From NCBI GenBank assembly GCA_009809945.1, contig WTPW01000014.1:858920-922919 (forward strand): DNA of 64,000 nt, given 5' to 3'. How positions within the stretch are numbered: position 1 is the first letter of the stretch; every line of letters starts with the position of its first letter. This document shows positions 44,053-54,852 of the stretch, piece by piece. Position numbers and translations under genes: made by a program. This DNA is from Gigaspora margarita (lineage: Eukaryota > Glomeromycota > Glomeromycetes > Diversisporales > Gigasporaceae). The notes under the pieces are model-generated. The model was not told where the DNA came from and did not search any database. It worked only from the letters and a program-made list of their open reading frames with translations.

Positions 44053-44450
44053 CTATAAAACTAATATAACCATATCTAAATCACTTGTATTACTATAGCG
44101 AGTAAGTACAGGAAACCAGAATTTTTTACAGTAAATCTTTATGAAAACTGGTTCATTCCAATACAAAACTAGCATAACTATATATAAACACTTGTATCAA
44201 CATAGCTTGTAAGTATTATAGAATTTTTTACAGTAAAATCACTATAGAAAACACGCTCATTCAATACAAAACTGTGCCTAAACCACTTGTATAGTCCGTA
44301 AGAATTTTTTAGAAATCACTATAGAAAACATGTTCATTCCAATACAAAATTAACATATCCATTTCTAAATCACTTGTATCACTACAATAGTCTGTAAGAA
44401 TTTTTTACAGTAAATTACAATAGAAATCATGTTTATTCCAATACAAACCA

Positions 44451-45830
44451 ACTACCCCAACAGCAACCAAGTGATTTCTGCTATCATGTAGATCTTGTGT
44501 AATATCAATACTGATATAATGATAAGCGTTCGATTGTCTTAATGAATTTAGATGAAGATATAACAATAACAACTTATCCAAGTTTTATAAAATTTATTTA
44601 TTTAATTCTATAGAATCATAGAATTAAAATAAAAAAAGTTCATCGTTCTTGGATAGGTAGTTATCGAGATATTATTGCTCAAAGTTTGAAAGAAATTTAA
44701 ATGCTGTCTGTATTTTGATCGCCTAAATTTTGTTAAACTTTGAGCGAAAATATCTCAAATATCACGATAACTACCTATATAACTCGATGAATTTGTTTTA
44801 TTTTAATTTTCTGTGAATTCATAGAGTCAAAATAAAAAATTTTATCAATTATGGAAATCCTCATTCAAATCATCAAAACAAAAACCGTGGCTAAGTTTTT
44901 TTTTCAAACTTTGAGTAATAATATCTTGATAACTACACATCCAAGAGCGACGAATATTTTTATTTTAATTTTATGAATTCATAGAATTAAAATATAAAAA
45001 TTTTTATCAAACTCGGATGGGTTATTATCGAGATATTATCACTCAAAGTTTGAAAAGAACTTAAGCTGCGGTCTATGATCACCTTAACTTTGAACGAGAA
45101 GATCTCAATAAATACCTATTCAAAATCAATGAAATTTTTTATCTTAATTCTATGATTCCATAGAATTAAAATATAAAATTTTCACCAATTATAGATAGGA
45201 AATTATCGAGGTATCTTCGTTCAAATTTTTTAAAAATTTTAGATAATCAAAGACTGCATCTTAAGTTCTTTTCAAATTTGAGCATAATATCTCGATAATA
45301 GCCTATCCAAGTTTAGTAAAAATTTTTACATTTTAATTCTATGAATTCATAGAATTAAAATAAAAAAATTCATTGTTCTTGGATGAGTAGTTATTGAAAT
45401 ATTATGCTCAAAGGTTGAAAAAAACTTAGCTGCGGTTTTTGTTTTGATGAGCGTCTAAATTTTTTAAAACTTTGAATGAGGATTTCTCGATAACTACCTA
45501 TCCAAAATCGATAAATTTTTTATTTTGACTCTGCATTCACAGAATTAAAATCAAAAAATATCATCGAGTTTAGATAGTAGTTATCGAGATATTCTTGCTC
45601 AAAGATTTAAACGATCATCAAAACAGACTGCGGTAAAGTTTTTTTCGACCTTTGAGCGGCAATATCATGATAACTTCCTATCCAAGAATAATAATTTTTT
45701 TTTATTTTAATTCTATGTATCTATAGAATTAAACTGAAAATTTTTTTTAAAACTTGAATAGGTTGTTATTGTTATATCTTCGTCTAAATCATTATTACAA
45801 TCGAATAATTATCCTTCGCTGTTGGGTAGT
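44451..45830. mobile_element. 1.38-kb fold-back element built of alternating palindromic units
   Basis: ACTACCCCAACAGC at the left and GCTGTTGGGTAGT at the right are inverted, and similarity continues inward (GATATAACAATAACAAC, CCAAGTTTTA). The interior repeats a block, AATTCTATGAATTCATAGAATT plus GGATAGGTAGTTATCGAGAT and CAAAGTTTGAAA, in alternating orientation, about ten times at roughly 110-130 bp spacing. Adjacent blocks pair with each other. No ORF is present. This is a Foldback-type structure. Confidence 0.72.
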
Positions 45831-45941
45831 TATACAAAATTAACATAACAATATCTAAATTGGTTATGTCACCATAGCTCCTGAGTATAAAAATCGAATG
45901 TTTTTACTATAGAAATCACGTCCACTCCAATGCAAAACTTA

Positions 45942-45992
45942 GGGATGCATCAGTTCGGACCGGTCTTTTTCAGGACCGAGTGACTGCATCCC
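45942..45992. mobile_element. 51-bp TA-flanked micro-hairpin
   Basis: GGGATGCA at the left and TGCATCCC at the right, with an inner TCGGACCGGTC/GGACCGAG pairing, flanked by TA (45940-45941 and 45993-45994). Confidence 0.55.
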
Positions 45993-46729
45993 TAGCAAAC
46001 TAACATAACCGTATTTAAATCATTTGTATCACCATAGCGAGTAAGTATACTGAAATAATCGAATTTTTACAGTAAATCATATAAAAATCACGTTCATTCC
46101 AATACAAATAACACATCCTTCAAATCACTTATATCATTCCAATACAAATTAACTAACATAACCTTATTGCATTACCATTATAGTTAGTAAGTACTACAAC
46201 CAAAGTTTTTACAGTTAGATCACTATAGTACATGCGTTTATCCAATACAAACTAACATAACCACATAAATCAATTGTATCACCGCGATAGTCCGTAAGAA
46301 TTTTTTTCAGTAAATTACTATAGAAATCACGTTTATTCCAATACAAAACTAAAATAACCATATCAAATAACTTTGTATCACCATAGAGAGTAAGTGTAAT
46401 AATCGAATTTTTTTACAATAAGTAATTATAGAAATTGTGTACAATACTAACATAACTGTATTTAAATCACTTATATCACCGTAGCAAGTATAATAATCGA
46501 ATTTTTTTTACCACAAATCATTATAAAAATACCTCTCATTCCTACAGCTTACAAAACTAACATAACTTATCTAAATCACTTGTATAATCACTATAGTTAG
46601 TAAGTACAATAATTGAATTTTTACAGTAAATCACTATAAAACCACGTTCATTCCAATACAAAACTAATATAGCCATATCTTAATCACTTGTATCACCACA
46701 ATAGTCGGTAACAATTTTTTTCAGTAAAT

Positions 46730-46912
46730 GACTTTACAGAATTTTTAATTTTTTTTTTTAAAAAATATGATTATAATTATTATAAAATCTTTAAATACTA
46801 TAATAATAGTATTAAAATTTTAATAATTTTTATAATATTTTTATTATACAATTTATATAATAATATATATATATAATAATAATATTTTACAAAATTATGA
46901 TTCTGTAAAGTC
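46730..46912. mobile_element. 183-bp inverted-repeat insertion, GACTTTACAGAAT ends
   Basis: GACTTTACAGAAT and ATTCTGTAAAGTC bound an almost pure A/T interior that is itself palindromic. Confidence 0.65.
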
Positions 46913-48077
46913 ACTATAGAAATCACGTTCATTCACAAAACTAAAATAACTATATCTAAATCACTTGTATTACCACAGTCGGTAAGAATTTTTTACAGTC
47001 TCAAATCACTATAGAACTCCCGTTCATTTCAATTATAAGCTAAAATAATATCTAAATCACTTGTATCACCACAATAGTAGGTAAGAATCTTTTACGGTAG
47101 AAATCACATTCATTCCAATGCAAAACTAACATAATCATATATAAATCACTTGAATCACCACAATAGTCGGTAAGAAAGTTTACAGTAAATCACTATAGAA
47201 ATTACTTTCATTGCAATTTAAAACTAACAACCAATCGAAATCACTTTATCACCACAATAGTTGGTAAGAATTTTTTAATCACTATAGAAATTACATTCAT
47301 TCCAATACAAAGCCAACATATCCATTTCTAAATTACCTGTATCACCACAATAGTCTGTAAGAATTTTTTACAGTACATCACTATAGAAATCACTTCATTC
47401 CAATACAAAACTAACATATCCATAACTAAACCACTTGTATCACCATAGCGAGTAAGTGTTATCAAATTTTTTTACAGTAAATCACTCTGTATAGAAATCA
47501 CGTTCATTCAATACAAAACTAACATATCTATATCTAAATCACTTGTATCCCATAATAGTCTGTAAGAATTTTTTTACAGTAAATCACTATAAAAATCTGA
47601 TACAAAACTAACATTTCAATATCTGAATCATTTATATAACCACAATAGTTCGTAAGAACTTTTTGCAGTAAATCACTATAGAAATCACGTTCATTCCAAT
47701 GCAAAACTAACATATCCATATCTAAATTGTTGTATCATCACAATAGTTAGTAAGTACAATAATCGAATTTTTAACAGAAAATCATTATAGAAATTCTGAT
47801 CATTCTAATACAAACTAACGTAATCATATCTAAATAACTTTTATCACCATAGCGAGTGAGTATAATAATCTAATTTTTTATAGCAAATCACTAAAGAAAT
47901 TACTTCATTCCAATACATTACCTTAACTTAACTTTATCACTAAAATAGTTCGTAAGAATTTTTTACAAAAGTCACGTTCATTCCAATACAAAACTAACAT
48001 AACCATATCTAAATCACTTATATTACCATAGTGAGTGAGTATAATAATTGAATTGTTACAGTAAATTAGTATTATTG

Positions 48078-48205
48078 ATTTCCTGGGAGTTTAAAAATTA
48101 CAGCAGAGATTCCCGATGATCATAGAATACAGATGGCCTGAAGGGTCATCTGTATCATATGATCATTGGGAATCTCTGCTGTAATTTTTAAGCTCACGGG
48201 AAATT
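48078..48205. mobile_element. Fold-back element, first of a pair
   Basis: The left arm TTTCCTGGGAGTTTAAAAAT, then TACAGCAGAGATTCCCGATG, pairs with the right arm CATTGGGAATCTCTGCTGTA, then ATTTTTAAGCTCACGGGAAA. The apex is CAGATGGCC/GGTCATCTG. Nearly the full 128 bp is a hairpin. Confidence 0.75.
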
Positions 48206-48217
48206 CATGAGTCTTAC

Positions 48218-48341
48218 GTTGTTCATGCCTACCTTCATTATAATTTTCATGTGATTATTGTGACCGAGAATCTTCCCATGGAAGATTCCCGGTCATGATA
48301 TGATCTCGTGGGAAATTATAATAAAGGTAGGCATGAACAAC
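48218..48341. mobile_element. Fold-back element, second of a pair
   Basis: GTTGTTCATGCCTACCTT and its complement AAGGTAGGCATGAACAAC form the ends; the inner arms pair through ATTATAATTT and GACCGAGAATCTTCC/GGAAGATTCCCGGTC. It begins 12 bp after the first fold-back. Confidence 0.75.
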
Positions 48342-50501
48342 AAATAGTAAGGCAGGGTATTACTATAAAAATCATGTTTGTTCTAATACAAAACTAATAT
48401 AACTATATCTAAATCACTTGTATCATCATAGCAAGTAAGTATTATAATCGAATTTTTTACTATATAAATCTCTTTCATTTTAATGCAAAACTAATATAAC
48501 AATATCTAAATCACTTGTATCATTATAGTAAGTAAAATATTATAATCAAATTTTTACAGTAAAATCATTATAGAAATCACTTTCATTCCAATACAAAACT
48601 AACATAACCAATCTAAATCACTTGTATCATTAAATAGACAGTTAGAATTTTTTACAGTAAATCACTATAGAAATCATGTTCTTTACAATACAAAGCTAAC
48701 ATATCCATATCTAAATCACTTGTATCAACACAAAGTTTGTAAGAATTTTTTACAGTAAATCGCTATAGAAATCATTTGCATTCTAATACATACCTAACAT
48801 AACTATATCTAAATCACTTGGATCACCACAATAGTTAGTAAGTATAATTTTTTTACAGCAAATAACTATATAAATCATGTTCATTCCAATACAAAACTAA
48901 CATAACATATCTAATAACTTGTATTACCACTAGTTTGTACGTATAATAATCGAATTTCTTACTGAAAATCACTACGAATACAAACTAATATAACCATTTC
49001 TAAATCACAATAGTCAGTCAGCATTTGTTTATTGTAAATCACTATAGAAATCACATTCATTCCAATAAAAAGCCAACATATAAATCACTTGTATCACCAC
49101 CATAGTTGGTAAGAAATTTTACAGTAAATTACTATATAAATCACAATACAAAACTAACATAACCATATAAATCACTTGCATTACCATAGCGAGTAAGTAC
49201 AATAATCGAATTTTTTATATAAATCACTAGAGATCACGTCATCCCAATGCAAAACTAACATATTAATAACTAAATCACTTGTATCACCATAGCGAGTAAG
49301 TATAATAATCAAATTTTCTACATAAATCATTATAGATATCATGTTCATTCCAATACAAAACAAACCTAAATAACTTGTATCACCATAGCGAGTAAGTATA
49401 ATAATCGAATTTTTTACAATAAATCACCATGTAAATTATGTTCAATTCAATACAAAACTAACATAACCTTATCTAAACACTTATTCACTATGATAGTCCG
49501 TAAGAATTTTTTACAATGAATCACTATAAAGATCACATTCATTACAAAACTAACATAAACCATATCTAAACAACGTGTATTACACGCCATCATAGCGAGT
49601 ATATAAAGTAATCCCTATAGAAATCATATTCATTCCTACAGCATACAAAAGTAACATAACCTTATCTAAATCACTTGTATAATCACTATAGTTAGTAAGT
49701 ACAATAATTGAATTTTTACAGTAAATCACTATAGAAATCACATTCATTCCAATACAAACCAACATATCCATATCTAAATCCCTTTTATTACCACAATAGT
49801 CTGTAAGAATATTTTTGGCGTAAATTACTATAGAAATCACGTTTATTCTATGCAAATCTAACATAACAATATCTAAATCACTTGTATTGCCATAGCGAGT
49901 AAGTATAATAATCGAATTTTTTACAGAAAATCATATAGAAATCACATCATATCAGTATAATACTAATATAACCATATCTAAATCACTTGTATCAATACAA
50001 AACAAACATAACCTTATGTATTACCACGATAGTTAGTAAGTATTTTAACCAAATTTTTTATAGTAAAGCACCATAGAAATCACGATACAAACTAAAATAA
50101 CAATATCCAAATCACTTGTATCACTACAATAGTTAGTAAGTACAATAATTGAATATTTTACAGTAAACACTATAGAAATAACATTCATTAATACAAAACT
50201 AACATTGACATATCTAAATCACTTGTATTACCTCGATAGTCGATAAGTATAGTAACAGAATTTTTACAGCAAATGCGATCCTTCCAATAAAAAACAACAT
50301 AATTCTATCTAACATTATAGAGAGTAAGCATATAATCAAAATTTATTGCATAAAATCAAATATCAATTATTCTAATACAATAATTAAATATACGTTAACC
50401 CATGATAGACGGTATATATGAGTTATTTTTTATAACCATTGCTCTTAATTATTATTATACTAGTTATTATTATATTTATTATTTTTTGATACTTTATTAA
50501 G

Positions 50502-51660
50502 ACTTAAAAAAGAATTTTATTATTGGACAAGTGGCAATAATGACATTGATCAATTTATTCAACAAACACAACATAATGCAGTAGAGTTTACGGATATTAT
50601 TGAATGGATTCCTTTTAATAAATTTGCAAATATAAAGTATCTTGCTAAAGAAGGCTTTGGCACTGTTTTTAAGGCAATATGGATTGACGGATATATTATA
50701 GGATTTGATCATGAGGATCAAAAATGGACGAGGGGTTCGAAAAAAGATGTTTGTTTAAAAAGTCTTAATTCTAAAGATAAAAAACGAGAATTTTTAGAAG
50801 AAGTAAGTATTATAATGTATTACAGTGTAGTAATATTACCTATTCTAATTAATATGCTATTAGGTTAAAAAGCAACATAAACATGGAAGCAATTCGAAAA
50901 TTGCAATTTATGGAATAACTAAAAACCCAAAAGATGGTTATTACATGATGGTCATAGAATATGCAAAGCAAGGAAGCCTCTGAAAATTATTAGATAGCAA
51001 ATATAATGAACTAGATTGGATTTCTAAGTAGTTAACTTATATTACATAGCTGATGAACTTAGTGCAATTCACAAATCCAAATTAGTGCATAAGGATTTTC
51101 ATTCCGGCAATATAGATAATAAAAATATATATAGTCCTTGCATTACTTATTTTGGCTTATGTAAGCCAGTGTCTCAAGACTCAAATCATAAAGAGCTTTT
51201 TGGCATACTTCTGTATATCGCTCCAGAATTATTATATACAAAAGGAAAGGAATACACTCAAAAATCAAATATATATTCTTTCAGAATAATTATGTCAGAG
51301 GTTTTTACTGGATATCCTCCATATTATGATATTCCGCATGATAAGGATCTAGCAATTAAAATTTGCTTAGGTTATAGACCTAAAATTAGATGCAAAGTTC
51401 CTCAACTACTTTTAAATCTGATGAATAAATGTTTAGATGCAAAACCTCAAAACTGACCAACTGCTGAAGAATTATCTAATACCTTGGATCAGTTATTTCA
51501 AGATTTGGAAAATGAAAAAAGTGAATTATGTAAACAAATTAAAAAAATCAAAAACTTATGCAAAAATTCCTCAGTGTATGATAAAGTTAAATCGGCACGC
51601 TTCACCTATCAAACAGATCCACAAGCTATTTATACAAGTTGACTTTTGCATCTTCCAGAA
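50502..51660 (+). pseudogene. Protein kinase exons, right copy, pseudogene
   Basis: This is the mirror paralogue of the left kinase. Exon 50502-50802 encodes EFYYWTSGNNDIDQFIQQ, a glycine loop with Glu for Gly (AKEGFGTVFKA) and VCLKSL. A 61-bp intron (50803-50863) sits at the same place as in the left copy. The second exon is broken: TGA 50981-50983 stands where the left copy has CGA, TAG occurs at 51029-51031, a frameshift near 51,035-51,050, and a further TGA ends the frame at 51,456. HKDFHSGNI is kept, but DFG reads YFG, losing the Mg-binding Asp. The coding-like sequence then runs to a donor-like GTAATA near 51,675, with possible small exons to about 51,860. Confidence 0.88.
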
Positions 51661-52808
51661 CTTCCTAAACCAGGTAATAACATTAATATGTTTTTTAAAA
51701 ATCAGTAATATATTTTTTACTGTAATTTCTAAATCCATTAATATATGTTTGCAGGTAACAATATTTATTTGCTTAAATTAGATGTGTCTTTTAGTTTAAG
51801 TATATTTATATGTGTGTATTTTAGTAAGTCAACCTATTGATTACGAGATCCCCGACAGTAAGTAATATATTAGATTGTTTATAATTAAATAAATTATTAC
51901 TTATTTATATATTGGTATTTAGATTAATATATCAAGTAAAAGAAAATATTATTGCTATATTGCAATAATTCGGTAATCAATTATATATTTTTATATATGT
52001 ACTTGCAGAAACATTAAAAATTTAACAATGCAGAATTTATTAGTTAAAGTATATTTTAGTAATATTATTTTTAATATATTATATTTAAAATATTAAGAAG
52101 ATTAAAACAAGGATAAAGGACATTATTGAGAGAGTTGTTTATATAATACATATTAGTGAGTGAAAAGTAGTGTAGTTTGTATTATTTATATCGGAATGAT
52201 GGAGTGGCAGGGTTGGCAATGAGCTTAATGGAATCCAATGAAGATTTGATGAATGGAGTCAATGAACACTAGTTTTTTGAGCCCTATTCACATAACTACT
52301 GAACATCACTAGATCTATTGTCAACACTAGCTAGTATTGTGCAAATTACAAATTTTTTAAATTCATGTGCATAAGAATATTTTGGAATTTTTTAAGAGTA
52401 TCAGAATATTTCAGAATATAATTAAAATTTTGGCACGTATTAAAAAATTCCTAAAGATTGGCATTAATAAAAAATAGGAACTTTTTTTATCACCATAACA
52501 ATGTATCGCTACCTCCCTGAAATTTAATTGTCGCATAGAGTACTAACAGGTTTCAATATTAAAACTCTAGTATATATTTCTAATCATAAGCGATGCTTGA
52601 ATATTGGAATCCCAACATCACACGAATTTTGTATAAACATGGGGGATTGCGAAACATCGCTATAGCAGTAAAATATAAAGCCCTAAAAAATATTATAGGT
52701 TGTTAAAAAATTAATATAATAACTAGATAGTTGCGCGACATTATTGCACGAAACCAGGAACGGAAGACAAGATAGTGGTTTATTTGAATTAAATCGGTTG
52801 ATTAATTA
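51661..52808. other. AT-rich DNA, possible terminal micro-exons of the kinase pseudogene
   Basis: TTTGCAG before GTAACA near 51,755 and TTTTAG before TAAGTCAACC near 51,825 could bound small 3' exons, as in the left copy's tail, but none can be proven. From 51,900 to 52,800 no gene or repeat was recognised. Confidence 0.35.
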
Positions 52809-52936
52809 TAGTTATTGTATGGGTTGTAGAAAATAACCAAATTTGTATAGGTTATCAAGGGTCATATGGCCAAAGGCCATGTGACATGGGTTAGTCTGCG
52901 CAAATTTGTTATTTACACAATCCCATACAATAACTA
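52809..52936. mobile_element. TA-flanked fold-back element
   Basis: GTTATTGTATGGGTTGTAGA, then AATAACCAAATTTG, pairs with CAAATTTGTTATTTACACAA, then CCCATACAATAAC. The apex is ATGGCCAAAGGCCAT. TA lies at 52809-52810 and 52935-52936. Confidence 0.75.
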
Positions 52937-53619
52937 CATTATTGTATGGGTCTGACGTAACAACTTGTGAATCACCTTCAATAAAAAGCCAATTTTAATA
53001 CTATGTCAAAATACATGCATTAGATAACAACGTAAATAAAAAAGAATTTATGATTTAAATTATTAATTCTTTCGTGCAAATTATCAAACAATTAAATCAG
53101 AGTTCAAGCATAAACTTAATAATATAAAAATCTCATTTACAAAAATTTATTTTTTTTAAAAAAAACAAAGAATTAAATCTAATCAAAAAACAAAAATATA
53201 ACTACTATAGAAAGTTTAAATAAAGTGAAAATTCAATAACATAACTTCGTTTAGTAAAAATTATATTTATTATTGCTCGATCAGCTATTTTATTGCTAAA
53301 TATGAAAAATACGGGAATAGGTTCACTATCCAAACAAGCTCTAGCATTATATATTCAAAAATCAATACCGAATACAAAGCTTTTAGTCTATGAAAATTAT
53401 CTGGACCTGTACCAATTATTCGCCCAAACTATAAGATGCATAAACTACTGGCCTTTCAGACTGCAAATTTTCTAAACCCCAAGGTCCAACTACCCTGCCT
53501 ACTACATGAAACTACAATATAAGCAAGATAGCTAGCTAACATACATATATAGTTAAAAAGAGAATTGAATTGAGCGTTATCTTGCACTATTTGGTATTTG
53601 CATTACGTGGTGCATAAAT
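52937..53619. other. AT-rich DNA without recognisable content
   Basis: No gene or repeat was identified. A 60-codon open frame at 53293-53475 has mixed composition but no neighbouring exon, motif or paralogue to support it. Confidence 0.35.
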
Positions 53620-53622
53620 GTC

Positions 53623-54185
53623 TACTAATAAGGTCTTTGTACTGCCACTGCTGCCGCGGAGCCTAAGTATTCACTAATAAGGTCCTTGTACTGCCACTGC
53701 AGCCGTGGATCTTAAATACTCACTAATAAGGTCCTTGCACTGCCACTGCAGCCGCAGAGCCTAAATATTCATTATGAAGGTCCTCACACTGCTACTGCAA
53801 ATGCGGAGCCCACTTTACCACTAAGGCCATTTGAAGTTAATTTTTCAGTTAACATCACACCCCCTAGCTAAAGTCCTCTCCTCTCCTCGAAAAATGAACA
53901 GCCAATCAAAACACCGGATGAATCTTGCTGGATACCTGATTTAAATTAACTAATGAAATTGCCCACCTTTGTTTATTTTTATATGTTCATTTCATATGTT
54001 TATTTCATTTAAAGTGATGTTAACTGAAGAATCAGCTTCAAACGGCCTACTTAGGCCCTTATACTGCTACTGCAGTTGCAGGCCTAACTGCTCACTAATA
54101 AGGTCCTTACACTGCTACTGCAGCCACGGAGCCTAACTATTCACTAATAAAGTTCTTGCACTGCCACTACAACCACAGAGAATAG
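53623..54185 (+). repeat. 49-bp tandem repeat split by an element
   Basis: Units contain TCACTAATAAGGTCCTTG, ACTGCCACTGCAGCCGC and GGAGCCTAA. Four lie at 53,623-53,820 and about three at 54,048-54,185; starts at about 53,625, 53,674, 53,723 and 53,772 give the 49-bp period. CTG and GCAGCC content make it much richer in G+C than its surroundings. The element 53,825-54,047 separates the two parts. Confidence 0.8.
53825..54047. mobile_element. 223-bp MITE-like element inside the 49-bp array
   Basis: The left end GGCCATTTGAAGTTAATTTT, then CAGTTAACATCAC, and the complement of the right end (GGCCGTTTGAAGCTGATTCT, then CAGTTAACATCAC) are about 34-bp inverted repeats. TA follows the right end and lies one base before the left end. 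Confidence 0.75.
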
Positions 54186-54202
54186 CTGTCCAATAATGAC
54201 TC

Positions 54203-54438
54203 ATATGGGCCAATTTGTGTGATTTCTGTAGATCCTTGTCTATCAAAACACTCAAAATTGCCTTATTTGGGTTTAATTCTGGTCAAATATACAGATCATT
54301 CAGCCTGGGGGATGAGTTGTAAAACTCATCCCCCAGGCCGAATGATCTGCATATTTGACCAGAATTGAACCCAAATAAGGCAATTTTGAGTGTTTTGATA
54401 GACAAGGATCTACAGAAAGCACACAAATTGGCCCATAT
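54203..54438. mobile_element. 236-bp near-perfect hairpin (fold-back)
   Basis: The arms start ATATGGGCCAATTTGTGTG and end with the complementary ACACAAATTGGCCCATAT. They meet at CCTGGGGGATGAGTT and AACTCATCCCCCAGG around a tiny loop. Each arm is about 115 bp with only a few mismatches (for example TTTCTGTAGATCC against GGATCTACAGAAA, and CATTCAGCC against GGCCGAATG). It holds no ORF. Transcription would give a long double-stranded RNA. Confidence 0.85.
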
Positions 54439-54744
54439 TTATAGCATGAGGTAGTTAAATCCACTTTGTAAATTGCATTTTGTTCTGTTTTTTAAAGCCT
54501 TTAAAAACTCTCTTAAAATTGTGCTTCTGTTGGTTGATTCCATAATATATACAAACTATTTTGAGCGTAAAAAAAGTCAATACAATGTTTCACAAATTTT
54601 AATCAAGATCAAATTAAAGCTCTAAATAACCACAACAAGAGCAATCATTTCTGTTGCAAAAAAACAAGTTAAATTGCAACCCAAGCCTTAACTGTTTAAA
54701 ATAATTACTATAAAACAACTAGGGTTAATTTCTGATTTTTTAGG
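54439..54744. other. No recognisable feature
   Basis: AT-rich DNA without an ORF or repeat that I could assign. Confidence 0.3.
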
Positions 54745-54852
54745 ACCATTTCAAATTTTCAGGTCGGATACGTCAGATCTAGGTTGGCATTTGGCCCTAG
54801 TTGTTAGCAGGTTCTATAACAAAATTATCAGCTGGGCATTTTTGGGACCCCG
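54745..54852 (-). repeat. Dispersed repeat, copy 3 (partial, inverted)
   Basis: The complement reads AAATGCCCAGCTGATAATTT, then TGTTATAGAACCTGCTAACA and AACCTAGATCTGACG, matching the 3' half of copies 1 and 2 at 2885-3110 and 3148-3372. Confidence 0.7.

Larger units (their letters stand above)
40300..50400 (+). repeat. Right minisatellite array, about 95-100-bp unit
   Basis: Tandem units contain AAATCACTATAGAAATCACG, TTCATTCCAATACAAAACTA, ACATAACCATATCTAAATCA and CTTGTATCACC. Two core types follow: CATAGCNNGTAAGTATAATAATCGAATTTTTTACAG, here given as CATAGC, two variable bases, GTAAGTATAATAATCGAA and TTTTTTACAG; and CAATAGTC, one or two bases, GTAAGAATTTTTTACAG. The GTAAG motif is on the coding strand. 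After removing insertions I estimate 65-75 units. The core matches the minus strand of the left array (ATAGC, two bases, GTAAGT), so the two arrays look homologous but diverged. Confidence 0.92.
40260..50501 (+). other. Proposed 10,242-bp intron, right copy
   Basis: Donor GTAAGTATAAT at 40260 and acceptor TTTATTAAG ending at 50501 bracket the right minisatellite. The flanking exons are in matching phase, as on the left. It shares the order TPR exon, array, kinase exon with the mirror copy, so the arrangement probably predates the duplication. Confidence 0.48.

Noticed and set aside
40300..50400. CRISPR-like repeat-spacer array
   Set aside because: Units are degenerate over their whole length, spacers are not unique, and gene structure is eukaryotic with introns; it is a minisatellite.
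40300..50400. GTAAG...TTTTTTACAG as real 17-28-bp introns in each unit
   Set aside because: Far below any known spliceosomal intron size, and the unit has stops in all frames, so there is no coding exon to join. Kept only as donor/acceptor-like motifs.
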